A stretch of DNA of 64,000 nt from contig CAJFCV020000006.1 in the NCBI GenBank assembly GCA_904066235.2, forward strand, positions 2,480,001-2,544,000, given 5' to 3'. Below, one piece after another: positions 31,901-42,162 of this stretch (positions are counted from its first letter, which is position 1; every line of letters starts with the position of its first letter). Both the position numbers and the translations under genes were made by a program. Below the pieces are notes generated by a model. It had not been told where the DNA came from. It was given only the letters and a program-made list of their open reading frames with translations, and searched no databases. The DNA is from Bursaphelenchus xylophilus (lineage: Eukaryota > Nematoda > Chromadorea > Rhabditida > Aphelenchoididae).

Positions 31901-34900
31901 TCCCTACGCCACCTCGATAATCCCGTTATAATAAGCGATTACCGTAGAAAGAGCTACGTAAATCCTTTATGGACAAACAGAGAGGGAATTTCGGGTCTGG
32001 AGTGTGGATTGAAGGTCATTTTTAAATATAATCGAATATTCAGAAGCAGGTGTTTTGACAGTTACGAATCTGAAAGCCCACCAAAACTTCGAGTTATTGT
32101 GGAATTCAAACGCAAAGACTCGGATATCGAAAACCCAGCAAAACATTCACACTTCAACAACCTATTCATGTTCGGTTATGCACACCTGATTTGTAAGCGC
32201 AAAAAACATGCGGAGAACAAAGTTTTGTCGGGCAAGCGGGATCAAGTAACCACACATATCATAATAATCCTAACAAAAACATGTTTTTTCTGCGCTCATG
32301 TTACATGCATTCCATTTCGGGTCTGTGGAAATGACAAATGCACGAGATAAGGAGAAGAAGAAATGACAACCGAATACCATAACCATGACTCAATTTTGGG
32401 CACAAGGCAATGAGATTAGCGACGTCGATAAGCCAGGTGCAGAGCGGAAACAGAGTTTTTATCGTGTACTGGGACGGAGGTAATGGATGCGAATGGGAAG
32501 CGGATGGAACGATAAAGCAATCGACAAAAATGTCTAGAGCAGAAGAATAGGAGAGGATGTTCGGTTATATCCGGGAAGGAACGCCATCCTAGATAAAGCC
32601 CGGTTATTCAATTTACTCGGAATTTAAAGTTGCCCCGTTCAGAATGACGTGGAAAACAAAGAACAGTGCATACAACAGTAACATAAATAAAAAACCAATA
32701 AATTCAAGATAAATTTCGATGGGAATAGGAAAGAACAAATTCCAAAACACTTCATGGATAACGATTTTCACCCGACCAGCGATAAAAACAACTAACAAAT
32801 TCCATAAACACATAGTTCAGCCGGTATTAAAGCCAAATGCCAAAATATGAACTCTCCTCATCATTCAAGACGACTCCAACAAAATAATCCACTTATCCAA
32901 GAAGCCCTCATGACGTCAAGAAAAATACTCAAAATAACTTTCCGGATTATTCATGGACTCACAAAAGCAGCCTCTTTCTTGAAGCCCAAAAAAATAGTCC
33001 AATTGATAGATGCAAAGCGAGGATTTCACCGCTTTTGGCATAATTTATGACAAGCCCAAAAATAGATTGGCAGGAAAACAACGTTGACCCAGCGCAACGA
33101 GAGAAACCCGAAACAAGCATGTGAAGGGAGAGAAAGAGCCGTCGGAGGAGCTCCAAATTACGGCATTCTTTCTTCTCTTTTCTCGGCCGCAAATTCCCAT
33201 GGAGAGATAAGACAGATATCATATTAGAAATGGGAGCGTGACTTCCGAAACTGGAAACCTTCCGGATCACAAATGCAAACAAGTGCGTCAAGAAAGATCT
33301 TTCGGGCTAAAAGCATTCACAAGATAACCAAAGAACAATGGCCGTGTACTTTCGGCCATTTCGAGTCAGAAAAGATGGAGAGGTCAAAAGGAAATGGGGC
33401 TATTTCAGCTCCGTTTCGGACTTTCCATGCTTGAGCGGCCTTAAATTGAACTCCAAGAGGTCGCTCATTGGGTTCAAACCAAATCCTAAGCGCTATAAAA
33501 CCCAAAGGACCATATGACAACAATCTCTTTCCACATAGAAAAACAAAGTCAATATACGTCAATTTGTCAGTTAATTACGGTATATGATCTCCTTGAGCGC
33601 CCATCAAAACAACCATATCCGAGAAAAACAACAAGGACACATATAACGACGACATCCAAGGCTTCTCATGAGTAAATAAGTCAACAAGCCCATCTAACCT
33701 CTAATTCAGCCATTTCCGACGCACTTCAAGTGTTATTCGCACTATAACATTGGAATTCATCCCTTCGAAAATGCAAGCTTGGATCCCAAAAAAGGTCGGA
33801 ATTAACATCACAGGTGTTCCTTCGCCTTTTCTGGTGTTTGTAATTCAATATTCCAAGCGAAAGGATTACATTCACCTGGTCGAATTCCGCGAAATTATCG
33901 TGAAATCCGAAAAAAAGAAAGAGTGGAGTTCATGAGCCAATTATCTATACCGTAACTCGACTATTTTTGGAGCTGGTATCCAAAATAGGCATGAACGCGG
34001 GCTTGAAGGGGGGTGGAACGAAGAGAGGCAGCGTGGACTTCTTTTTATATTCCACTCTATTTGGACCCTGCGAAAAAGAAGAAGCCGACAATTTTTAATG
34101 CCATCACAGCTTGTATTCGCAGGATTCAGTTCCAATATAGGACGAAGGCGACAAAGAGGGACCTTATTCCAAATCGATCCAAAAACGACGAGATAAGAAG
34201 ACGATTACAGCGACTTAGCGGCCGAATTGCACTAGCATTTTTCGAGTCAAATTGAAATGCAGTAGGCCACCTGATCCAGTGGCAAAAAAGGTACCATTTT
34301 GCATCCGGGAAGTATCAAAAATGTGGCAAAATTCTTCCCTCTCCAAGTGAACAAATTTTGTTTTGAAGGGCGCGCCCTTTTTCCTCACAAAAGAGCGGGC
34401 GCGCTTTTGAAATACGAGTTTTTTCACTTGGAGAGGGAAGCATTTTGCCACATTTTCGATACTTCCAGGATGCAAAATGGCACATTTTTTGCCACTGGAT
34501 CAGGACTGCAGTATATTTCTCGAGTAAATTAAAACAACTGGAACACTAGGATAACATCAACAAAGCCATTATTTAACAACACAGACCACAAGAAGAAGAC
34601 CACAGTTCACAACCTCTATCCATTCCAAGAAGGCATGTTCAAAAAAGGAAATTCGCATTCCCAGTATGTCAAAAAGCGCCTGTCCATGAGCAAAAATAGG
34701 AAACAAGAAATTAAAAAACCTTCGTTTGACCCGAGTAAAACAAAAAAAAGAGCGCATCGGACGGGGGGAGCGCGGCCGGAAGGGGGGTTGTTTCGGGCGG
34801 TTCTGGGATTTTCGGCCGCTTTCAAATGCCCAAAGGGTTTGGGTTGATTCCTCTCCGGTTATGGTAGGGTGGTCGGTTTTAAATTAATTAAACTTGTTTT

Positions 34901-37900
34901 CGTCGCCGACTTTTGTAATTAAAATTGAGAGACGAGCGACGGGGTTGGGGGAAGAGGACGGGATGCGTGACCGGCCGCCGCCCGCCAATTTGTTCTTTGG
35001 CCCGTGAGTGCCTGTTGCGTACTCCGCTATTCCGGCGCATACATCACCACAGGATAGGGTCCATTCGCCGAAAACAGTTGGAATTTTTAATTTATCGCCT
35101 GTTTTTTGCGTTGGTTTCCCCGGGAAATTGGAGGGGGAATACATAACGGCCAGGTAATCCATGCCGTTATGTATTCCCCCCAATAAATTGGGGTGAATCA
35201 TGACGTCAGCTAATTTGCCAACAACTTGACGGTCAGAGTTTCCATATCTTGAAGAGAAGAGCCATAAATCTGTTACGGGAACGGGGAAAAGGAGAAAATC
35301 CTTTGTTTTCTCTTTTTCTCCGTTCCTGTAACAGTTTTGCGGCTCTTCCCCTCAAGATATGGAAATCATTGTTTAGTACCAACAACTTGACGGCCATGAT
35401 TTCCATATCTTGAGGAGAAGAGCCATAAATCATATTACGGGAACGGGGAAAAGGAGAAAATCTTTCGTGTTCTCTTTTTCCCCGTTCCTGTAACAGTTTC
35501 GCGGCTCCTCTCCTCAAGATATGGAAATTATTGTTTATTACCAACATGTCTTCATATCTATTTTGCAATTTCTGTCACGATCTTTGGGCCGGGATGCTCA
35601 GCTCCGAGCCAAAGTCGCGGCTCATTGAGCTCAGAGCCAAAAAGTGCACTTTCTTTGTTATTGCCGAGTGTAATTCGGCCTATCCTATGGATAGAACACA
35701 TCTTGATGGATTCGGAATCCATTTCCAAAAGGGCAACTGCATCAAATTCAATTCAGATGACCAAAAACCCAATTTTTCAACAAAAAACTGCTCCAAAAAA
35801 CAAAAAACCCCCTGAGGCCCCGAGGGCTCTATGGCCAAAATCTTTTGTGTACAATAACCTAACAACTCCTTCCTTCCTTATCCATTCATTTCTCAAAGTC
35901 AACGTTCCAGTTTCGGAAAGAGAGAAACGAATTTCCAAAGTGCCCAATTTCGTAACCCGCCAAGTCTGCGAAATCCTCGCTTTTCGAGCGGAAATCACAT
36001 TGAAATGCATGCGTAAAAAGAGTCGAAGGGCCCTCTGGGGCCTAATAACTTTATAAGAATTTCAAATACCCCACAAACACATCAAAAAATTGGAGAAAAA
36101 TCCGAAAAAAGACGGAAATACGTAAGAAACAAAAAAAACGAAGAAAACATAATTTTTCATAAATTCTCATGCTGTAAATTGTATAATAAACAATCCTGTA
36201 ACATCCCATTTCATCCTTACACTTCCAAATCATAAAAAATCCATCAAATCTTCACCAAAATTTACCTGGTAAGGGTCCGAATTGGCATGATCTGTTCGCA
36301 ATTTGAAGATCGGTTTGAAATTCAAGGAAAGTCTTGAAGGGGATTCGAGTTCATCCTCTTCTTCTCCAACCAATTCATAGCCTTTTGCGAGATACAACTG
36401 GCAAAACTGCAAAAAATAACATTATTTGAGACATTTTCCCCATTAATTCAAAAATTTCCGTTAAAAAATCGTTCCAAAAACAAATTAATCTTGACATGTC
36501 ATCTTTTGGGGTCTCTATTTTTAATCCATCTCAGTGTTTCGATTCATTTCGCGCATTTCTTGCATCAACTTCAGGGCTAAATTAAGTAAGGTCCATAAAT
36601 TTGGCCTTTTATCTCACGCGGGCAGGCGGCACGTGAAAAAGAACTGCTGACCTATTCCCAAAAATAGCCGCAGGCAAAAAGGAGAAGCCTGGCCAAAGAC
36701 GCCTCATTTGCATTCATAGCCCAAAATATGAGGCAGACATTACTTCATGGCACCAAATTTATTTTTCAGGAAAAAATTTTAAAAAAAATTAAAAAAACAA
36801 GAGAAAAATTCATAAATTGAGGTCTAAATCAATTAAAATACCCACCTCATCCTGTCCCACAGCGGAAATGAACATTGGACTGCCATCTTCGGCCTGGATC
36901 GACAACACATCGCAGTTCATGTTGCATCTTAGCTGGGTGTCAATACTGGCTGTTAGTTTGGCGCGGAGATGTGGAAGAGCTGAGGATTTGATGCTCGAAA
37001 GCGAGTTGTAGGTCAGTAGGAAGATCTGAAGAAAAAAATAATTCAACAAACATATATAATTTGACGATTTATGTCGGAAATTCTAAAATTTTAAGGATAG
37101 TTTGGACAGCAGATGGTTTAGAAGGTGAAACCGAACGTACTTTTTCATGTCTGATTGCTTTTTTTGTTCAAATACAGCTGTTTTTATGATAAAATTTTGA
37201 TTTTTATCTTGTATTTGACCTAAAGCGACAGACCTGATCCAGTGGCAGAAAACGTACCATTTTCGACCCGGGAAGCATCAAAAATGCAGCAAAATACCTC
37301 CTTCTCCAACTAAAAGAGCATTTTCACTTGGAGAGGGAGGTATTTTGCAGCATTTTTGGTGCTTCCCGGATGCAAAATGGTACGTTTTCTACCACTGAAT
37401 AAGGCCCGCCACTGTAGGTCAAGTACAAGATAAAAATCAAAATTTTATCTAAAAACCCGCTTTATTTGAACAAAAAAAATTATCAGACATAAAAAAATAC
37501 ACCCCATTTCACCTTCTAAAGCAATCGCAATCCAAACTGTCCTTTAAATTTCATAATTTCCGGCTTAAATCACCAAAAATGTTACTAAAATAAACAAAAC
37601 AATCTCCATCTCCAACCTATGCTCTATTGAGGTTGGAAAAACATCCCAGTCTCCCACAAACTACCGATAACTAAATCTACAACCTCAAAAATACCTTTCC
37701 TTTCTTCCAAAGTTCCAAAAAATCAAAAGAATTCGCCTCGGTTTCAAGTTGAATCCGATGAACACTCTGTTTATTTTCCCCCCAAGACTCTTCTTCATGC
37801 ATTTGAGATCATTTGATTTCCGTTTCTCATTCCTTTCACAATTGGAAAAAAAATAATCGAAAAAAATAGCATTCCACAAGCGAGTCACCCCAGATCAGGG

Positions 37901-39014
37901 GCTTCATCAATTACAATATAAAAAAAGTTACAAATCACGGCGGGTAAATAGGTAATAAAAGCTTGAGGAGATAGCCTAAGACCATCTGAGGGGGAAAAAC
38001 AACCCAGAGCAAAACATAACGACATTCGAGAAATTATTACATCACCTTAGTTTAGCCTACTACAATATAAAAAAAAGTGTCAGAAATCAAAAGAAGATCT
38101 CTCAAAATCTCTCTAGTAAGATATCTTGCCTTTACAATTGTATAATTTGTACAATTTGTATAAGACATCTATTTCCCAAAAATCATAACCATTTTTTAAA
38201 AAATCGCCAATTTTTTTGACTACTACAATATAAAAAAAGGTCGCAAAAATCAACAAAACATCTCCCACAATTTCTCTTCTGCAATATATTGTCTTTAAAA
38301 GATATCTATTTCCCAAAAATCATAACCATTTTTAAAAAATCGCCAATTTTTTGCCTGCTACAATATAAAAAAAGGTCGCAAAAATCAACAAAACATCTCT
38401 CAAAATTTCTCTACTGAAATATCATGCCTTTATAAGACATATATTTCCCGAAAATCCTAACCGTTTTTAAAAAATCAAAAATTTTTTGTCTAGTACAATA
38501 TAAAAAAGGTCTCAAAAATTCAACAAAACATCTCCCAGAATTTCTCTTCTGCAATATCTTCTCTTTATAAGACATCTATTTCCCAAAAATCACGGCCATT
38601 TTTAAAAAACCGCCAATTTTTTTTGCCTACTACAATATAAAAAAGGTGTCAGAAATCAACAAAAAATCTATCAGAACTTCTCTACTGCAATATCTTAATT
38701 TTTCAAGACATCTATTTCCCAAAAATCATCTCCATTTTTAAAAAATCACCAATTTTTGCCTAGTACAATATAAAAAAAATCTTCCTAGAAATCCAGAAAA
38801 CCCCACTATTACTCTCCCAGCACTTCCAGCCACCCTAAACAGCCAAGAAAATGCATTTTAAAATCCAAACACCCACCTGAATTTCATTTTTCACCCCAGT
38901 TTTGGCTGCGCCACCGCCTCCACCAACCAAAAAATGTCTCAATCCAACTGGTTTGATACAGTACGAGGGCATGGATAGCTGAGCTATCTGCTGTGATTTG
39001 TCTTGTGGAGCCAT
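25916..39014 (-). CDS. PREB/Sec12 homologue, Sar1 exchange factor of the ER
   Basis: Guanine-nucleotide exchange factor that loads Sar1 with GTP on the ER to start COPII coat assembly. Exons: 38877-39014, 36846-37025, 36266-36406, 27858-28166, 27540-27707 and 25916-26287, total 1308 nt, 435 aa plus stop (human PREB is 417). The Gly-rich loop VGGGGGAAKTGVKNEIQ (about residues 30-46) matches the GGGGAAKTGIKN loop of PREB. WD40 blades are visible at ATGGTDGHVRVWNV, DDLDFSLCGRYIATVSAKES and VSCLCINPKSQHLAIGTMEG. The C-terminal 18 residues, FAIYSLILYILTYVLLVY, are a membrane anchor ending the protein, so there is almost no lumenal tail. ATG 39014 is preceded at 9 nt by TTTTTCAG, a likely trans-splice or 5'-UTR acceptor. 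The third intron (28167-36265) is 8.1 kb and contains a huge palindrome. Confidence 0.92.
26318..27060. repeat. Alternating arm-R2-arm-R2-arm structure (PREB intron 5)
   Basis: One non-R2 segment (AAAAGTATCAAAAAGTATCC, CCATTTCTT, AATTCACAACCA) occurs at about 26318-26395 (+), 26600-26712 (-) and 26975-27060 (+). The copies are separated by R2 elements at about 26406-26598 and 26716-26969, so each R2 lies between two inverted copies of the segment. A further copy of the segment, itself as a foldback, is at 43105-43290. Confidence 0.75.
28167..29209. other. PREB intron 3, left part, nothing recognised
   Basis: No repeat copy or conserved frame recognised. GC is slightly higher than in neighbouring introns. 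Confidence 0.35.
29210..31370. repeat. Very long palindrome in PREB intron 3
   Basis: Arms 29465-30249 and 30331-31115 pair about centre 30290 with an 80-nt loop. Translated frames on opposite strands (29540-29764 minus and 30814-31038 plus; 29928-30110 plus and 30468-30650 minus) are identical residue for residue, so the arms are essentially perfect. Pairing continues, more diverged, to about 29210 and 31370 (GGCCCGGACATTGTTGC against GCAACAATGTCCGGGCC). Near the centre a 155-bp unit (TGGCCGCGGCATTCT...TTTTTGAGAAAATCC) is present twice in the left half. No transposase frame. Confidence 0.88.
31371..34265. other. PREB intron 3, middle part, no gene recognised
   Basis: 2.9 kb without R1-R5 copies. 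Several open frames of 60-113 codons exist (32009-32350 plus, 32959-33291 minus, 33317-33562 minus) but none shows a domain, signal peptide or matched splice pair that I can recognise. Treated as non-coding. Confidence 0.35.
34266..34510. mobile_element. R2 foldback MITE
   Basis: CACCTGATCCAGTGGCAAAA to GCCACTGGATCAGGAC with near-perfect arms. Its outer few bases are degraded compared with other copies. In PREB intron 3. Confidence 0.75.
35142..35185. repeat. Short perfect hairpin
   Basis: GGGGGAATACATAACGGC pairs with GCCGTTATGTATTCCCCC across a 9-nt loop. It lies just before the tandem hairpins at 35246-35530. Confidence 0.65.
35246..35530. repeat. Two tandem 130-nt hairpins
   Basis: Units 35246-35368 and 35398-35529, about 152 bp apart, each fold as TTTCCATATCTTGA...GAACGGGGAAAAGGAGAAAA / TTTTCTCC...GTTCCTGTAACAG...TCAAGATATGGAAA. 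Each is preceded by CAACAACTTGACGG. The two units differ at a few positions, some on both sides of the stem (Pol III-like boxes absent). In PREB intron 3. Confidence 0.7.
37076..37565. repeat. Palindrome with R2 MITE at its dyad (PREB intron 2)
   Basis: R2 lies at 37217-37417. The flanking non-R2 arms 37076-37216 and 37418-37565 pair with each other: GGAAATTCTAAAATTTTAAGGA, AGAAGGTGAAA, TTTTGATTTTTATCTTGTA, each mirrored on the other side. Centre of arms about 37320, of R2 about 37317. Confidence 0.78.
38040..38790. repeat. Tandem repeat, about 135-bp unit, in PREB intron 1
   Basis: Six occurrences of TACAATATAAAAAA at 38061, 38224, 38359, 38494, 38631 and 38764. Each is followed by (T)CA.AAATCAACAAAACATCTC, a TTTCTCT.CTGCAATAT segment, AAGACATCTATTTCCC, AAAATCATAACC and TTTTTAAAAAATCGCC. 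Units are 133-137 bp except the first (163 bp). Confidence 0.8.
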
Positions 39015-39714
39015 TTTCAGGTTCTGAAAAACAGTTTTAGTGAAAAAAAACCAAAATTTTTAAAAATTCCAAGTCATGTGTAATATAAAAAATATACTAA
39101 AACAACCGTATTTTACCAAATTAAACTTAAAAAAGATCCAAAAATAATAAAAAAAATCAAATAAGAGATATTTCAAGGGTTGAAAACCAATAATTAAAAC
39201 CTTTTACCTCCAAAAAATAATTTTATTCGATTATCATGTGGTTATTAAGATGTAATGGTTCTTTCGGTGAGGTTATCACATTCATGGGCACAAATCAAGA
39301 GTGTTTGTAGTGCCTTGAGGTCAAAAACAATATAAAAAGTAAATTAAATTTACAAAAAAATCCAAAAATAAAGGTAAAAATTCGATTAAAATTTCCAAAA
39401 ACAATCTCAAAACTACAAATTTTAGCTGTTTGGAGGCCAAAAATTCGTGTTCATTATATTACACTAGACTCCAAAAAGGCTGAAAAACTGATAGAAACTG
39501 CAAAAAAGACATTTCTTTTTGGGTCAGACATCAAAATCGTCGAATTTAGAGGTGATTTGGAGCTAAAACTTGTAAAAAATAAAAAAAAATCAAAAAATAT
39601 TAAAAAAATCGAGGTTCAAATGAATATATGTACAAATAGAGTTGTTAAAATCCAAAGAATCATTCCGTATATACATCCAGTCCTTCTTGAGAGACCAGCG
39701 AGCACTCTACACCT
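39015..39714. other. Intergenic region between cyclin C and PREB
   Basis: 700 bp between the stop of cyclin C (39715) and the start of PREB (39014), both on the minus strand. It holds a TTTTTCAG acceptor 9 nt before the PREB ATG and TGTAATATAA-type motifs at 39076 and 39455. Longer than the roughly 100-bp gap of typical nematode operons. Confidence 0.45.
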
Positions 39715-41165
39715 TCAAATATCTCCAATTTCCATCTTCTCCTTCGGTTTTACGGCACTCGGCTTGGGCATTTTCTTCAACACCAACTCTTCCACGACGT
39801 CTTTTTCTTTGTAGGTCTTTTCCAGTCGGTAATAGGCGAGTAATGTCTGCTGGCATTCGAAAACTTTCTCATAATCAATGTTGAGGTAGGCCAGCCAGTC
39901 GACCAGCTCGTTGTCACGGCGGGAAAAGAGAGCGGCGGTCATGATCGCAGCTGAAATATGAAATAATAAGTCATTTCGGACTTTTTGAGCGCCTCTTCCA
40001 TCACTTCGCATCTAAAAACCGAAAAAAAATATTGAACTTGACCTACCCAGAGCAATTGTGTGCGGAGGAAATAATAAGCCCGCATCCGTCCGCAGCGAAT
40101 CGTTTATGATGCGCCAGGCATCTTGATACATTGTGTCGACAAACTTTTCCGCAATTCCGAAGGCCTTCATGTCCTGCACGAAGACGTTTAGGGGCCGGTA
40201 TGGATGGTAGATGATGAGGCAGCAATCCATAATTTCCGACAAAATAAACTCCGCTTCTTCGACGTGATGCTTCTGAATGGCATACTTCTCAAGTTGAGGG
40301 TATTTCTGGACTGAAATCGTAGAAAATAAACATCAATTTACAAAAATTATATAATTTTAGGTATCAAATTGAAAAAGTCGAAATGAATTTTGGCTTACGC
40401 AAACTCTGAAGAGTTCCAATCGTCTTCGTGACACCAATCATACCAAATTCATCAACTTTTGTAGCAAACACCAGGCATGTTACCGCCAGACAAAACGGAT
40501 CCATATCTTTGAATGACCGCCTAAACATCAAAGTAAAATAATGTAAAATTCACTACGTACCTCGCATAAAACCTTCTAAAATACGTGCAGGCCGTTGCAA
40601 TGGCATGTTGGCGTATTCGACCATCAATATTTCGCCCCACTTGATGAATAACTGAAAATTTTTGTCATAAATAACATACATACTGAAGGACTCACGATTT
40701 ATAAAATACATCATGACTTTTTGATAGTCATCTTCGGAGTTGAAAGCTTTCAAATCATCGGCCCGATCACGGAGCAAGTCACTCTTCTCAAGTACCCATT
40801 GTTGACTGCAAAATAGATTTTATTTTAGGTATGTAAACATAAAAAAATCAAAATATTCCGCAAAATGCAACTTGACTCTTCGAAAAACCCCATGATTTAG
40901 CTGTCATATTCTATTTCATTAAATAATTAATAAGAATTTAGCAAAATTGCCACCAAATTTAATTTTATTTCGACGATATTACACTAGACATAACGCTTCC
41001 CAAATTCCGAACTCTAGACTTCATTATCACCCCCGCAATGACCAGAAACCATCAACCATTGGTCATTCTCGCCCTCAGGCCTCTTTCACGTGCATTGCCT
41101 AAATTCCAACCAACAATTATGTAAATTACTCACCTGTGGGAGCTCTTCCAAAAGTTCCCGGCCAT
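39715..41165 (-). CDS. cic-1: Cyclin C, Mediator CDK8-module cyclin
   Basis: Regulatory partner of CDK8 in the Mediator kinase module, nuclear. Exons: 41134-41165, 40696-40805, 40561-40651, 40399-40520, 40047-40310 and 39715-39950, total 855 nt, 284 aa plus stop, against 283 in human. Similarity runs end to end. MAGNFWKSSH at the start is nearly identical to human MAGNFWQSSH. ATACTYFRRFYAR, DMDPFCLAVTCLVFATKVDEF, IMDCCLIIYHPYRPL and AWRIINDSLRTD follow in the family order, and KKMPKP lies near the C-terminus. Both cyclin folds are intact. The ATG has no nearby acceptor, so it probably has its own promoter. It lies 700 bp upstream of PREB on the same strand. Confidence 0.95.
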
Positions 41166-42081
41166 TTGTTTTTATGTTGCGGTTATTCCACTGAATGAAT
41201 GAAGAGGAGAAGATGAAGGGCAAGGCCCACAGGTGTCGTCCAAGCGGGACGCTGCCACTTCTCGTTTCTCCGACTCTCTTTTCGGGCCTTTAAAACAATA
41301 TTAGGCGTCAAAGAAGTTTTATTTTGGACGGGTCAATTACGCGGATTAGTTGGTGGGGATAAGTTTGAGAATGGAAGGAACAGAGTCAAATTTGAGTTAA
41401 GAGCTCAAAAGTGGTCAATACAACAGGAAGACATCGAGAAAATCAAAAAATAAAAAATTCCTGTCTAGTGCAATATAAAAATATTGAAAAAAACAAGGAA
41501 ATTGCAAGAAATAAACCGCAACTTTTGCATAATAACACGTCAGATTATATGAGAATTGTAAATTTTATTCAACGCACCGAAATGCTGTGTAAAAACACCT
41601 GACAAACTTTCGGACATTACCTAAAACAATATCCAAAAATAGTGCAAAAAGACAAAGTTTAGAGTCCCGAAAACAACTGAGAATCTCCAAGTGATGGCGG
41701 AACAAAAAACAACCACCATAAAGATGCACGTAAACACCCGCCTGGAGTCTGTATCAAAAATTGATTAGGAAAACAAACGGATGGCGATAAAAAAACAAGG
41801 CGCCCGGGTTCCAACCAGCAATCTTCCACCTTCTCCTTACTTATAACACTCTTCTCGATCAGCGCACATGCCAGTATAAGGGGAATTATCTCGTGGAAGC
41901 GCCAAAAGGTCGTTTTCGGGAAATAAATTGAGGTGAAGCGGAACGCCAGAGCTCAGTGGTTGGCGCTTATTTGTTTTCGTGGCGGGACCAACCCGGACCT
42001 TCCATGTTCTGCGAAATCACTTTGTTTTGGCGATTTCACTATGTCAACGACACTGCAAACAACTGTTTAGGTCATTAAAAA
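41166..42081. other. Upstream region of cyclin C, no gene recognised
   Basis: Bounded by the cyclin C start and the 3' end of the MFS transporter (both minus). A CTAGTGCAATATAAAA motif occurs at 41465. No recognisable frame. Confidence 0.4.
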
Positions 42082-42087
42082 TTTATT
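42082..42087 (-). terminator. Poly(A) signal of the MFS transporter
   Basis: AATAAA on the minus strand, about 75 nt after the TGA at 42163-42165. Confidence 0.5.
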
Positions 42088-42162
42088 CGATTACAAAAAT
42101 CAACGGTAAGGCCACTATTGCAATCGTCGTCCAGTTCTATACATTAGCTTATGTACCTATCT

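Noticed and set aside
32009..33562. Several 65-113-codon frames in PREB intron 3
   Set aside because: No motif, no matched splice sites, no codon bias visible, different frames on both strands.
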